A stretch of 64,000 nucleotides of DNA from JBGTCD01 sp041749015. GTDB lineage: Bacteria > Bacteroidota > Bacteroidia > Cytophagales > Cyclobacteriaceae. The position numbers and the translations under genes are program-made. Each line of letters opens with the position of its first letter. Position 1 is the stretch's first letter. The notes beneath the pieces are model-generated. The model ran no database searches. It was given only the letters and a program-made list of their open reading frames with translations, and was not told the origin of the DNA. Location of the stretch: assembly GCA_041749015.1 (NCBI GenBank), contig JBGTCD010000001.1, positions 4,383 to 68,382 on the forward strand, read 5' to 3'. Positions 18,958 through 28,345 of the stretch are shown here, piece by piece.

Positions 18958-19965
18958 ATGAAAAAACTATTAAACCTTGTATTGCTAACGGTATCAGTAA
19001 GTGCCGCAATCGCTCAGACTCCCCTGCCCATTATCGATATGCATTTTCATGCGGCCAATTTTGATGATAATGGTCCACCACCCAATGGTATAGCTAGAAG
19101 CAATCCCGGGTACCCTGATTATGAAGCAGATAAGCCATGGATGGCCACTTTTATAAATTGGATGGCCAACCCTACAGGCGATAACCCCATCATGGGGCCG
19201 ACCTCCAACAAAGAGCTATTGGATAGAAATATGGAGATTCTCAACAGGAGGAATATCTATGCGGTGTGTAGTGGCCCAAGGGTTGATGAATTCAAGGTTG
19301 CCGGCAAAGAGCGGATTTATAACTCGTGGCTTCTTCCTCCCAATATTGACGAATGGCCAAGTCCGGAGGAGGTGCGAAAAGTACTGGAAACAGGTAAATA
19401 CAAAGTCTTTGGAGAAGTGATTTTGCAGTATGCAGGTATTTCACCCAACGATCCGCGTTTTGCACCTTACCTGGTTATACTGGAAGAGCTGGACATTCCG
19501 CTGGGCATACACATTGGCACAGGCCCTCCGGGGGTATCCTATTTTATGGGTATGGGAAAGCACCTTGCCCGTATGCATAGTGCCTTTGAAATAGAGGAAG
19601 TAGCATTGCGCCATCCCATATTGCGCATCAATCTGATGCATGCCGGGTGGCCGCTGGCAGACGACCTTATAGCGGTGCTGTACAACCACCCGCAGGTTTA
19701 TTGTGATGTGGGCATTATTTGCTACTCGCTACCAAGGTAAGCCTTCCATGATTACCTCAAGCGTATAGTTCAGGCAGGATTTCACCGCAGAATCATGTTT
19801 GGCTCTGACCAAATGAATTGGCCCGATGCCATTGAAGAAGGTATCAAAGCAATTGAAACAGCGGAATTTCTAACTGAAGCTCAGAAACGAGATATTTTGT
19901 ATAACAATGCTGCTCGGTTTTTAAGGTTGAGTCAGGAGGAGATGGATAGGCATCATGGCAGGTAA
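18958..19965 (+). pseudogene. Secreted amidohydrolase (TIM-barrel, amidohydrolase_2-like) interrupted by one in-frame TAA
   Basis: The first 260 codons encode a signal peptide (ending IAQTPL) and a metal-dependent hydrolase. IIDMHFHAANF carries the HxH ligands (His29, His31), GIHIGTGPPG and LMHAGWPLA supply further His, and YCDVGIICY is a barrel strand. A TAA at 19738-19740 follows SLPR. The same frame then continues without a break for another 74 codons (AFHDYLKRIVQAGF, IMFGSDQMNWPDAI) to a TAA at 19963. The FGSDQ block holds the Asp that these enzymes need, so the 260-aa product should be inactive. A nonsense mutation, recoding or a sequencing error are the options; no frameshift is needed. 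Confidence 0.8.
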
Positions 19966-19974
19966 ATCACCAGA

Positions 19975-20068
19975 CTGTTCGAAATTTCAAATGTCGAGCA
20001 ACAGTTTATAAGGATTTGCAATAGGAAACCTTAATTTTAAAAAATCCCATTTATCCAGGTTCGGGATT
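19975..20068 (+). repeat. Left copy of a 94-bp direct repeat flanking the ATPase gene
   Basis: It matches 21410-21503 at about 86 of 94 positions with no gaps. The hairpin at its start (CTGTTCGAAATTT...) has decayed compared with the right copy. It begins 10 bp after the broken amidohydrolase gene, in a 242-bp stretch with no gene of its own. Confidence 0.8.
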
Positions 20069-20159
20069 GCCTGGTTTTTGAGGTTTTGGACAATGCTGTT
20101 TATGAGGCACTTGACTTGAGGTTAAATTGCTTTTTATAAAAACTATTACTTAAAAGTAC

Positions 20160-20187
20160 TTTGTGTAAAAACTATTTAGTATTTTTG
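20160..20187 (+). promoter_or_regulatory. Candidate promoter of the ATPase gene
   Basis: TATTTTTG at 20180-20187 fits the Bacteroidota -7 box TAnnTTTG. A TTTG at 20160-20163 lies 16 bp upstream, a little shorter than the usual 19-21. The start codon is 21 bp past the box. Confidence 0.4.
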
Positions 20188-20207
20188 CTTTATGCAAAAA
20201 TTACTTT

Positions 20208-21389
20208 ATGGATAATTTAATTGAAAAATCTGAACGGAAAGCAAAGCAAGTAAAGGACAAACAAAAGCGCTATTTGTTTGATCTGATCGACTGGGGTCAA
20301 AGACTCACTGTTATTCTTGGATATAGAGGTACAGGCAAAACAACCCTTTTGTTACAATACCTTTCTACAAGCTCACGAAAAGGAATCTATCTAAGTCTGG
20401 ATGATTTCTTTTTTGAATCAAATAGATTGGTAGAAGTGGTGGATTCCCTCTTTAAATTAGGTTTCAGGTTATTTTTATTGGATGAGGTGCACCGTTATCA
20501 ATATTGGTCAAAGGATATCAAACAGCTTTATGATGACTATGAAGATATTCAGGTAGTGGCTACCGGTTCATCTATTCTGGATATCTCCAAAGGTAATGCG
20601 GATTTGTCGCGCAGGGCATCGGTATATCATTTGCAGGGTTTATCATTTAGAGAATTCCTAAGTTTTCGCCGCAATGTTAAATTGCCTGCGCTTAAGTTAG
20701 AGGATATTGTAAACAATCATCATACCCTTGCCCCCGAATTACTCGATACATTTAACTTTAAAACTGAATTTCAAGACTATCTGAAGTTTGGTTATTTCCC
20801 GTACTTCCTCGAAGCAAAAAAGACCTATTCACAAAAACTACAGGAGACCATTCATCTGGTCATTGACACCGATATTGCTCCATATGAGGAACTGCAACAC
20901 TCCACAACAAGGACATTGAAAAAGCTACTTTATGTTTTGAGTGAATCGGTGCCGTTTACCCCCAATATCAATAAGCTAGCTGAAAAACTTGAAACGCCCC
21001 GAAATACGGTGCTCAGACTTATTGATATAATGCATCATGCACAAATTCTCCAATTGCTGCGGGTAACAACAAAAGGAGTAAGTTACCTGCAAAAGCCTGA
21101 AAAAATCTATTTGCAGAATACTAACTTTATATACCTTTTTTCACCTGAAAAAGCTAACCTGGGCAATGTTCGTGAGACATTTTTTCTCAACCAGGTAAGT
21201 GTAGTACATACCGTGAAAGCGCCCAAGTATGGTGATTTTTTGGTTGATGATAGTTATGTATTCGAGGTGGGAGGTGCATCAAAAACAAAGGAGCAAATTA
21301 GTGGTGTCCCTAATGCATTCCTAGCAGTGGATGTTGCAGGAGGCAACAGCAATAGAATTCCTTTATGGCTATTTGGGATGTTATATTGA
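20208..21389 (+). CDS. AAA ATPase of the AAA_14/DUF4143 type
   Basis: The 393-aa protein has a Walker A motif GYRGTGKTTLL (about residues 38-48) and a Walker B-like FLLDEVHRYQYW (about 90-101). A sensor-like VVATGSSILD follows. The C-terminal half has a winged-helix-like part (LAEKLETPRNTVLRLIDIM) and the DUF4143-type ending FEVGGASKTKEQI. Such ATPases are common accessory genes of unclear role in bacteria and archaea. No partner gene is next to it. Both sides carry copies of the same 94-bp repeat, so the gene may have arrived or been exchanged by recombination between these. Confidence 0.85.
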   Translation: MDNLIEKSERKAKQVKDKQKRYLFDLIDWGQRLTVILGYRGTGKTTLLLQYLSTSSRKGIYLSLDDFFFESNRLVEVVDSLFKLGFRLFLLDEVHRYQYWSKDIKQLYDDYEDIQVVATGSSILDISKGNADLSRRASVYHLQGLSFREFLSFRRNVKLPALKLEDIVNNHHTLAPELLDTFNFKTEFQDYLKFGYFPYFLEAKKTYSQKLQETIHLVIDTDIAPYEELQHSTTRTLKKLLYVLSESVPFTPNINKLAEKLETPRNTVLRLIDIMHHAQILQLLRVTTKGVSYLQKPEKIYLQNTNFIYLFSPEKANLGNVRETFFLNQVSVVHTVKAPKYGDFLVDDSYVFEVGGASKTKEQISGVPNAFLAVDVAGGNSNRIPLWLFGMLY

Positions 21390-21409
21390 ATACTCGCTCC
21401 CTTTCTTCT

Positions 21410-21517
21410 CTGTTCGACATTTTAAATGTCGAACAGCAGATTATAAGGATTTGCAATCCGAAACCTTAAGTTTAAAAAATCCCATTTATCCAGGTTCGGG
21501 ATTACAAATCCCGAACA
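21410..21517 (+). repeat. Right copy of the 94-bp repeat, with two intact hairpins
   Basis: It starts with a perfect hairpin, CTGTTCGACATT-TTA-AATGTCGAACAG (21410-21436), and ends with a second, GTTCGGGATT-ACA-AATCCCGAAC (21495-21517). The 94 bp from 21410 to 21503 correspond to the left copy. Two hairpins joined by a fixed linker make this look like a REP-type or small non-autonomous repeat unit. No protein is encoded. Confidence 0.8.
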
Positions 21518-21590
21518 GCGGTTTGGGTTAATCTACACCTCACATCATTATGTGATTTCGCTCTATCCCTTTCTTTGATAATTTTATAGC

Positions 21591-24377
21591 ATGAAGAATA
21601 TTGCAACTCGTGCCTTCAATCCTGCCATACTAACAGTTTTGTTATTCATGAATGTCTCAAAAATAGCAGCCCAGGAAACAGCCCAATTAGACTGGGTTAA
21701 GAGATTTGGATCCACCTCCAACGAAAGGGGAAGAGACATGGTACTGGATGAAGATGGTAACATCTACATCACCGGATTTTATATCGGAACTGTTGATTTT
21801 GATCCCGGGCCAGGTGTATTTAACCTTACTTCTGAAGGCAGCTCTGACATTTTTGTATTGAAGCTAGACCCTCAAGGCAATTTCATCTGGGCAAAATCAA
21901 TGGGCGGACCCAATGGAGATACAGGATATGGTATCGCTTTGGACAATGACCGCAATGTTTATATAACAGGAGGATTTTCTGGGACTGCTAACTTTGACCC
22001 CGGACCGGGGACTTTTAATATTATAGGCGCCACTACCGGGCATCACGAAATTTTTGTAGTTAAGTTGAATAATGACGGGGACTTTGTATGGGCTAAAGGA
22101 GTTGTAGGGGGTACCTGGTGGGACAACGGACACAAAATTGAGGTTGATCTTGCTGGAAATGTTCATGTAATAGGTCGGTTTTATTTTCAGGGCGGTCCAA
22201 GGGATTTTGATCCCGGGCCTGATACTTATTTTCTCACTGCAGGACATGAAGATATATTTATACTAAAACTAAATACAGACGGGAATTTTGTGTGGGCCAG
22301 AAACTTTGGTACTTCACCCCATGAAAGTAGGGGTTACTCTATCGCTCTTGATAATGAGGGCAATGTATATGCAACTGGTTATTTCCGTGGTATTGTTGAT
22401 TTTGATCCCGGGCCGGGGACCTTCCATTTAACTTCGGTCGGCAACTGGAATATTTTTTATTTAAAACTTGATGCTAATGGTGATTTTGTTTGGGCTAAGT
22501 CTATGGTAAACAGCATCACAAACTATCATTCAGTGGGTGATCATGGCAGAAAAATAATTGTCGATAATAATGGCAACTTGTACACAACCGGCAGGTTTAA
22601 TGGCACTGTAGATTTTGACCCTGGGCCAGATGTTTTTAACATGACAGCAAGTGGAGGTGATTTCGATATTTATATCACCAAACTTACTACAGATGGCAAC
22701 TTTGTTTGGGCCCGTACCATGGGAGGCAGTGCTTATGATGAAGGTTATACAATAAAACAGGACAATGCCGGTAATATTTATGTTGCTGGTTTCTTCAGAA
22801 ATACAGTAGATTTCAATCCTGGGGCTGAAACTTTTAACATTACTTCCGCCGGCTTAGATGATGGCTTTGTAACAAAATTTGACAGTGATGGCAATTTTAT
22901 CTGGGCCATTTCAATGGGTGGTACAAATAATGATCAGGCAATGATTGTTGAAGTGAATGATGCTGGTGAATTATTTGTGCTGGGTTGGTTCATGGGAACA
23001 GCAGATGCAGATCCGGGGCCTTGTACTAATTTCATTGTGAGTGCAGGTCAGCAAGATATTTTTCTTCAAAAATTCAAACAAGCATTGCTAATACCATTGA
23101 GCATAAATGATTTTTCAGAAAATGAAGGATTCGTTGGCTCAACAATCACCATAACAGGTACGGGATTTAGTGAGGTGCCATCAGATAATACAGTAGTCTT
23201 TTCTGACAATGTTATTGCAAATGTTATTTCAAGCTCAGCAAACAGTATATCCGTGATTGTTCCCGAAGGAGCATTCAGCGGGCAAGTCTCGGTTTCAGTA
23301 AACTGCATTACTGTCACTAGCGCAAATAATTTTACTGTAATTCCAAACCCTATCATAACGATCACCGAACAACCCACTCTTTTTGTAATTGTTTGTGAAG
23401 GTGAGGAAGTATTATTCACAACGATTGCAGAAGGAACCTCAAATATTTCTTACCAATGGCAGAAGTTTGAAGCTGGAAATTTTTCTGATATCTCCGACAA
23501 TGCTGTTTATACGAACACCAACACTTCTACCCTTACCATTAATTCTGCCGGAGGTGATGGTGCCGGATTGTATAGATGTCGGGTGACTGGAGATAATGCA
23601 GAGCCGGTTGTATCCTCAGCATCCGAATTTGAAATTATAATAGTTAACCCGCCTCAGCCTGTTACAGGCCAGGGATCTGCTGCCCCATGTGGAGAAAACA
23701 CTGTTAATTTGCAGGTCACGGGAGCCGTGGGGGATGAATACTATTTATGGTATGAGGTCCCTGATGGGGGCACGCCAATAGATGATGTTTTTGGAAATAC
23801 CTATACTACTCCGGAACTTCAGGAAAACAAAACTTATTATGTAGCTATATTTTCTCCCGATGGCTGTGAGTCATCCAGGTTGGCAGTGGAGGCTATCATC
23901 CCTTTAGTGCCAGAAACCGGGATCACCCTTGAAGGCAACAGATTTATGGTTCAATCAGGGGCTGCCTCCTATCAGTGGTATCAAAATGGAGAAATAATTC
24001 CCGGGGCCTCGGACCACTATCTTGATGTTTTTGAGTATGGTATCTATTTCGTGAGGATTACCTCATCCAATGGCTGCACAGCCGATTCGGATACCATTGA
24101 ATTTTATGTAACAGGTGATGAGCCCTATGGATTTGCCAATTTTCAGGTATATCCCAATCCAGGAAGAGAATATTTGCAGATCACCTGGCCGTCCGTTTCT
24201 GCCTCAGTAAAATTGAAATTATTTGATTTACAGGGCCGAATAGTCAAGGAAAACATTTTAACCGGAGTGGGTTTTACAGGTCTTTGGAACCTAGATGGAT
24301 TGCAGTCCGGCGTATATTATTTATGGCTTGAGATACCCCAAGCCAAAGTTGTAAAAAGGATAATGATCACGAAATGA
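21591..24377 (+). CDS. T9SS type A protein with SBBP beta-propeller-like repeats
   Basis: The 928-aa product has a signal peptide (ending KIAAQE). About eight repeats of 50-60 residues follow, with the pattern DxxGNxYxTGxFxGTVDFDPGPG and GNFVWAKSMGG, typical of SBBP/delta-60 repeats that form beta-propellers. An IPT/TIG domain (about 505-580), Ig-like segments and a type A T9SS sorting domain (VYPNPGREYLQI, ending VVKRIMITK) complete it. The Ig plus sorting region (HYLDVFEYGIYFVRI) is a more distant relative of the C-terminal cassette in the two giant proteins at 4.6-12.9 kb. Surface-anchored, non-enzymatic; ligand unknown. Confidence 0.88.
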   Translation: MKNIATRAFNPAILTVLLFMNVSKIAAQETAQLDWVKRFGSTSNERGRDMVLDEDGNIYITGFYIGTVDFDPGPGVFNLTSEGSSDIFVLKLDPQGNFIWAKSMGGPNGDTGYGIALDNDRNVYITGGFSGTANFDPGPGTFNIIGATTGHHEIFVVKLNNDGDFVWAKGVVGGTWWDNGHKIEVDLAGNVHVIGRFYFQGGPRDFDPGPDTYFLTAGHEDIFILKLNTDGNFVWARNFGTSPHESRGYSIALDNEGNVYATGYFRGIVDFDPGPGTFHLTSVGNWNIFYLKLDANGDFVWAKSMVNSITNYHSVGDHGRKIIVDNNGNLYTTGRFNGTVDFDPGPDVFNMTASGGDFDIYITKLTTDGNFVWARTMGGSAYDEGYTIKQDNAGNIYVAGFFRNTVDFNPGAETFNITSAGLDDGFVTKFDSDGNFIWAISMGGTNNDQAMIVEVNDAGELFVLGWFMGTADADPGPCTNFIVSAGQQDIFLQKFKQALLIPLSINDFSENEGFVGSTITITGTGFSEVPSDNTVVFSDNVIANVISSSANSISVIVPEGAFSGQVSVSVNCITVTSANNFTVIPNPIITITEQPTLFVIVCEGEEVLFTTIAEGTSNISYQWQKFEAGNFSDISDNAVYTNTNTSTLTINSAGGDGAGLYRCRVTGDNAEPVVSSASEFEIIIVNPPQPVTGQGSAAPCGENTVNLQVTGAVGDEYYLWYEVPDGGTPIDDVFGNTYTTPELQENKTYYVAIFSPDGCESSRLAVEAIIPLVPETGITLEGNRFMVQSGAASYQWYQNGEIIPGASDHYLDVFEYGIYFVRITSSNGCTADSDTIEFYVTGDEPYGFANFQVYPNPGREYLQITWPSVSASVKLKLFDLQGRIVKENILTGVGFTGLWNLDGLQSGVYYLWLEIPQAKVVKRIMITK

Positions 24378-24787
24378 AACAGACCCTATTGATATTATTA
24401 GTACCGGTGCTTTTGCTGCTGAGCTGCGAGCCAGAGTACTGCCCAGAGAAGAAAGAGCTTCTGGTCAATGAATTTGGCTGGAAGATCGATGAGGTCTTTG
24501 TAGATGGTGTCAAGGTGACCGATACCGACTTCAGTGCCTACCGCCTGCTGTTGAGTCCAGATAATACCTTTGAGATGACCACGGTGAATGGCTTTCCCGA
24601 TGAGGGCGACTGGACCTACGAGGAGCAGGAAGACTTTCTGGTTTTGTTTCTGGAGTCCTTCAGAGAGGAGCGCTACAGAGTGATTCGGTTTACCCCCAGA
24701 CGCCTGGAGATGGAGACCGAGATCGATAGCGATAAGAGCAATGCGGTAGAGTTTTTATATGTACTGGTACCAGTGATAATAGAATAG
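24374..24787 (+). CDS. Small lipoprotein with lipocalin-like pattern
   Basis: This 137-aa protein has a lipoprotein signal with lipobox LLLLSC (Cys at about 18). The body has FGWKIDEVFVDG, FEMTTVNGFPDEGDWTYEE and FTPRRLEMETEI, resembling the strand order of small lipocalin-like lipoproteins of Bacteroidota. ATGA overlap with the upstream T9SS gene indicates translational coupling. Codon use here (many G- or C-ending codons, such as GAG and CTG) differs from that of the next gene block. Function unknown. Confidence 0.7.
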   Translation: MKQTLLILLVPVLLLLSCEPEYCPEKKELLVNEFGWKIDEVFVDGVKVTDTDFSAYRLLLSPDNTFEMTTVNGFPDEGDWTYEEQEDFLVLFLESFREERYRVIRFTPRRLEMETEIDSDKSNAVEFLYVLVPVIIE

Positions 24788-24794
24788 AAAAGAG

Positions 24795-25415
24795 ATGAGA
24801 CAAACCATACAGATATTGATCATAATGATGGTGAGCAGTCTGGCGAGTGCCCAGATATCGATAGGGCCACGGCTGGGGATGCAGGGCGCCTCACAGAATC
24901 TGCCCTCACCGTTTTCGGTAATGTTCCCCGGTTTCCAGGGTGGTGTATCGACGATGATCTCCCTGGGCGATGACCTGGTGCTGCAGCCTGATATTATGTA
25001 CAGCCAGCGGGGGTTCAAGCTGTGTTACTGTGATGACTTCCAGATATTGAGACTGAATTTTGTAGAAGTACCGGTGAGCATGCGCTATATGTTTGGTATG
25101 GGCAATATGCGTTTCTTTGTACAAGGTGGTTTTTATGGGGCCTTTGCCATGGGCGGACAATTTATTGAAGAGTATAACGGAGAGGAGACCAGAGAGGATT
25201 ATGATTTTGAGGGGACGGGCACCAACAAGCTGGACCTGGGCCTAGTAGGCGGCGGAGGTGTACAATACCGCACCACTGCGGGTGTGATCGTGCTGGACCT
25301 GCGCTGGAATCAGGGGATGAGCGATTTGAGCAGTACCTTTATGCCGGAGACGAACCAGACGAAGGTCACCAACCAGTCTTTAGGGATATCCCTGGCCTTT
25401 TATTTTGAATTATAA
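24795..25415 (+). CDS. PorT-like outer-membrane beta-barrel protein
   Basis: The 206-aa protein has a signal peptide (ending SLASAQ), then ISIGPRLGMQG, LQPDIMYSQRG, FVEVPVSMRYMFG, FFVQGGFYGAFAMGG and a final LGISLAFYFEL. These alternating strands with a terminal aromatic residue fit the small PorT-family outer-membrane barrel class. It begins 7 bp after the lipoprotein gene, with which it shares higher-GC codon use. Substrate or partner unknown. Confidence 0.75.
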   Translation: MRQTIQILIIMMVSSLASAQISIGPRLGMQGASQNLPSPFSVMFPGFQGGVSTMISLGDDLVLQPDIMYSQRGFKLCYCDDFQILRLNFVEVPVSMRYMFGMGNMRFFVQGGFYGAFAMGGQFIEEYNGEETREDYDFEGTGTNKLDLGLVGGGGVQYRTTAGVIVLDLRWNQGMSDLSSTFMPETNQTKVTNQSLGISLAFYFEL

Positions 25416-25512
25416 ACATTCAATTAAATAATTTTTCGATTGAATATTTTTCCCAAATATTTCCTTATTTTTATCAGTATTAGAAGTAAAGAAAACTTCT
25501 CATTACTACTGA

Positions 25513-27132
25513 ATGAAGAAAATAATTTTTGTTCTATTCTGCAGTGTTTATAGTATAAATTATGCTCAGGAGAAGCCTACGATAAATTTGATTGAAATTC
25601 TGGAGCAGGCTGTAGCAGGCGACAAGCCGGTCTTGACCTATTCAGGCTATGATATTATAATTGATCAACCCACCATAAGCAGCCGTTATGGGAAAATATT
25701 AAATAAAAACTGGATTGAGGATGCCTTAAAAAGCAATGAAAAAGCCTCGTTTGACGAAGAGGGACTTCTTATAATTCCATCTTCCATAAGGCTCTATGAA
25801 TGCACCTTTAAAAATATTGATGGGTTTGATCGATTAAATCTATCGAATATCCGCTTTAATAAGCCATTAATAATTCAATCTACGGATGCCTTACCTTACT
25901 TTTCTTTAGAATTTTGGAATAGCAAATTTGATTCATATTTCATTTATAGAAACGAAATTGATATCCAAATTGAAGGGTGCGAATTTTATGCTCCAGTATG
26001 GATAAGGACCTACCATTCAGACGCCACTATTGATATTCATGAATCTGCTTTTTACTCCTTCCCTAAATTTTCATTTGATATCACCAAGGCAGATAGTTTA
26101 CCAGTGTATGATAGTTTTAATTCGTTGATTCAAGTAGGAGACACCCTGTGGCCGGAAGCATTGGAGATTTCTATGAAAGACGGTTACCTTAGCATCACTG
26201 ACAATGAATTTAATTTAAAAGAACCTCTGCACCGCGGGGTTACTGTGAATGGAACCATCGAAAAACTGGAAATTCTTGATAATTCGTTTAATAGTTGGCT
26301 TAAATTGGCCTGCTTTGTTGAAAAGCGATTAGAACTTTCTGGAAATACATTCAATAGCTATATCGACCTAACCGAATGTAGTTTACCTGAACTGGCAACA
26401 AATAATAAAATTCATTGGCCTTCCATTGATTCCTTGCGACTGAGTAAAATTTTTGATGTACCAACTCAAAACACATCTTACTACTGGGCAATGAATGGAG
26501 AATTTTTTCACAATTTTCCATTCATCGTCTATCAAGGAGCCTATTATAATTCAGCTGTTAAAGACATACACTATGATTTAATAGGTGTCTATAGAAGGTT
26601 GAATATTATATTCAGGGAGCAAGGGAATGAGGAATACGCAAACGCTTCATATACGAACCTTAAAGACATCGAAACCACAAGATTTAAAGGCCGGTATAAG
26701 GAGGAAGGCGGGTTCACTAACTGGGTCAGATGGCGCCTTAATCAGCTGCTTAAGCAATACACAGTTTATGGTACCGATCCTGCGGATGCCATTGTTGGCT
26801 CTGTTTATATCATCTTTTTCTTTGGGGTATTTTATTTCTTTTTCCCTTCCGAATGGGATTCAAAAAGCAAAAAGATTCTTTTGAAAGATTTCAAACTTTT
26901 TGTTCAAAAGAATGAGCACGGGTATGTAAAGCCATTTTTTAACCTTATCAGTGGCTTTCTGCTAAGTCTGGTCAATGCATTAACCTTAAGCCTAAACGCT
27001 TTTATTACATTGGGCTTTGGCAACATACCTACTCAAGGGCTCCCCCGCTACGTTTGCGTCCTTCAGGGGCTGATTGGGTGGTTTCTACTGAGCATCTTTA
27101 CTGTGTCCCTTATCAACCAAATCTTAAATTAG
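25513..27132 (+). CDS. Periplasmic repeat domain fused to a K+-channel-like pore
   Basis: The 539-aa protein has a signal peptide (1-18). A region of about 400 residues follows with short repeating units like the pentapeptide or beta-helix type (LYECTFKNIDGF, IQIEGCEFYAPV, LEILDNSFNSW, LELSGNTFNSYI). The C-terminus has a membrane helix (about 418-440), a basic cytoplasmic loop, a second helix, then NAFITLGFGNIPTQ with TLGFGN at residues 499-504, then a last helix. TxGFG matches the selectivity filter of K+ channels, and the topology puts it near the outer face as required. The gene is AT-rich and stands alone. Ion channel with an exported sensor domain is an inference. Confidence 0.65.
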   Translation: MKKIIFVLFCSVYSINYAQEKPTINLIEILEQAVAGDKPVLTYSGYDIIIDQPTISSRYGKILNKNWIEDALKSNEKASFDEEGLLIIPSSIRLYECTFKNIDGFDRLNLSNIRFNKPLIIQSTDALPYFSLEFWNSKFDSYFIYRNEIDIQIEGCEFYAPVWIRTYHSDATIDIHESAFYSFPKFSFDITKADSLPVYDSFNSLIQVGDTLWPEALEISMKDGYLSITDNEFNLKEPLHRGVTVNGTIEKLEILDNSFNSWLKLACFVEKRLELSGNTFNSYIDLTECSLPELATNNKIHWPSIDSLRLSKIFDVPTQNTSYYWAMNGEFFHNFPFIVYQGAYYNSAVKDIHYDLIGVYRRLNIIFREQGNEEYANASYTNLKDIETTRFKGRYKEEGGFTNWVRWRLNQLLKQYTVYGTDPADAIVGSVYIIFFFGVFYFFFPSEWDSKSKKILLKDFKLFVQKNEHGYVKPFFNLISGFLLSLVNALTLSLNAFITLGFGNIPTQGLPRYVCVLQGLIGWFLLSIFTVSLINQILN

Positions 27133-27184
27133 ATGGCATGTGTTGCAGTAAACCCATATTCTGCTAAAGTCAGGATTTAATTAT

Positions 27185-28342
27185 TTAAGGAGTCCAGCTC
27201 ATTGGGTATTTAGGATCCACATATTCCAGGGCATCCTGGGTGAGAAATAATGGCCTGAAAGTATCGACCATCACAGCTAGCTCTTCGGTGGCTTTGGCTC
27301 CCAGGCTTTTTTCCACGGTTCCCGGATGTGGTCCGTGAGGAAGCCCACCGGGATGGAGGGTGAAGGAGCCTCTTTCGATGCCCTTTCTGCTCATAAAGTT
27401 GCCTTCCGAATAATATAATACCTCATCCGAGTCGATATTGCTATGGTTATAGGGCACGGGTATGGCGTCAGGGTGATAATCAAAAAGCCTAGGAACAAAA
27501 GAGCAGATCACAAAATTATGGGCCTGGAAGGTCTGGTGCACCGGGGGTGGCTGATGAATCCTTCCCGTAATGGGCTCAAAGTCATGAATACTGAAAGCAT
27601 AAGGCCATAGATACCCATCCCATCCAGCGAGGTCAAAAGGGCTGTGAGGGTAATGGTAATGGTGTAATACTCCGTGCTTTTTGATTTTCACAAGGTAATC
27701 CCCTTTATCCTCTTCAGTCACGAGTTCTTCCGGTGGCCGGATGTCCCGCTCACAATAAGGTGAATGCTCCTCCAACTGACCCAGTTCATTGCGGTACCGC
27801 TTCACTGTCTCTACGGGCGAAAAAGACTCGATCACCAAAATTTTTAATGGCCCTGCTTCAAATTCCAACCGGTAGATGGTGGTCCTGGGAATGACCACAT
27901 AGTCGCCCTGCTTGATGCGGGTCTTGCCAAATTGACTGGTGATCCACCCATTACCATCATGGATATAAAGCACTTCATCGGCCTCGGCATTTTTATAATA
28001 ATAATCCATAGACCGCTTTTTGGGAATGCACAAACCGAGGGCTACATCCTGATTTTTAAGCAGGATTTTGCGGCCCTTCAAAAAATCCTCGCCGGTCTCC
28101 TTGATATTGCTGGTATTGAGATGGGTTTGTTTCAGACCATAGTCAGGTGCCAAGGGACTATCAAATGGCTCGGTGCCCCCAACCTCATTGATTTGCGTAG
28201 GAGGATTAATGTGATACAGGTTGGAGTAGATGCCTGAAAAACCTTTTGAGCTGACAAGCTCTTCCTTATACAGGGAGCCATCCGGCTGTCTGAACTGGGT
28301 ATGCCTTTTGGGTGGTATTTTGCCGAGTTTATGGTAGTACAT
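27185..28342 (-). CDS. hmgA: Homogentisate 1,2-dioxygenase
   Basis: The 385-aa protein opens the aromatic ring of homogentisate to give maleylacetoacetate in tyrosine and phenylalanine breakdown. It is cytosolic and uses Fe(II). The C-terminal cupin has the expected iron-ligand segments PYNHSNIDSDEVLYYSEGNF and HPGGLPHGPHPG, and the family N-terminus RHTQFRQPDGSLYKEEL is clear. It lies 3 bp downstream of the processing protease gene on the same strand, so the two may be co-transcribed. No other homogentisate pathway gene is in the window. Confidence 0.92.
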   Translation of the reverse strand: MYYHKLGKIPPKRHTQFRQPDGSLYKEELVSSKGFSGIYSNLYHINPPTQINEVGGTEPFDSPLAPDYGLKQTHLNTSNIKETGEDFLKGRKILLKNQDVALGLCIPKKRSMDYYYKNAEADEVLYIHDGNGWITSQFGKTRIKQGDYVVIPRTTIYRLEFEAGPLKILVIESFSPVETVKRYRNELGQLEEHSPYCERDIRPPEELVTEEDKGDYLVKIKKHGVLHHYHYPHSPFDLAGWDGYLWPYAFSIHDFEPITGRIHQPPPVHQTFQAHNFVICSFVPRLFDYHPDAIPVPYNHSNIDSDEVLYYSEGNFMSRKGIERGSFTLHPGGLPHGPHPGTVEKSLGAKATEELAVMVDTFRPLFLTQDALEYVDPKYPMSWTP

Positions 28343-28345
28343 GCC

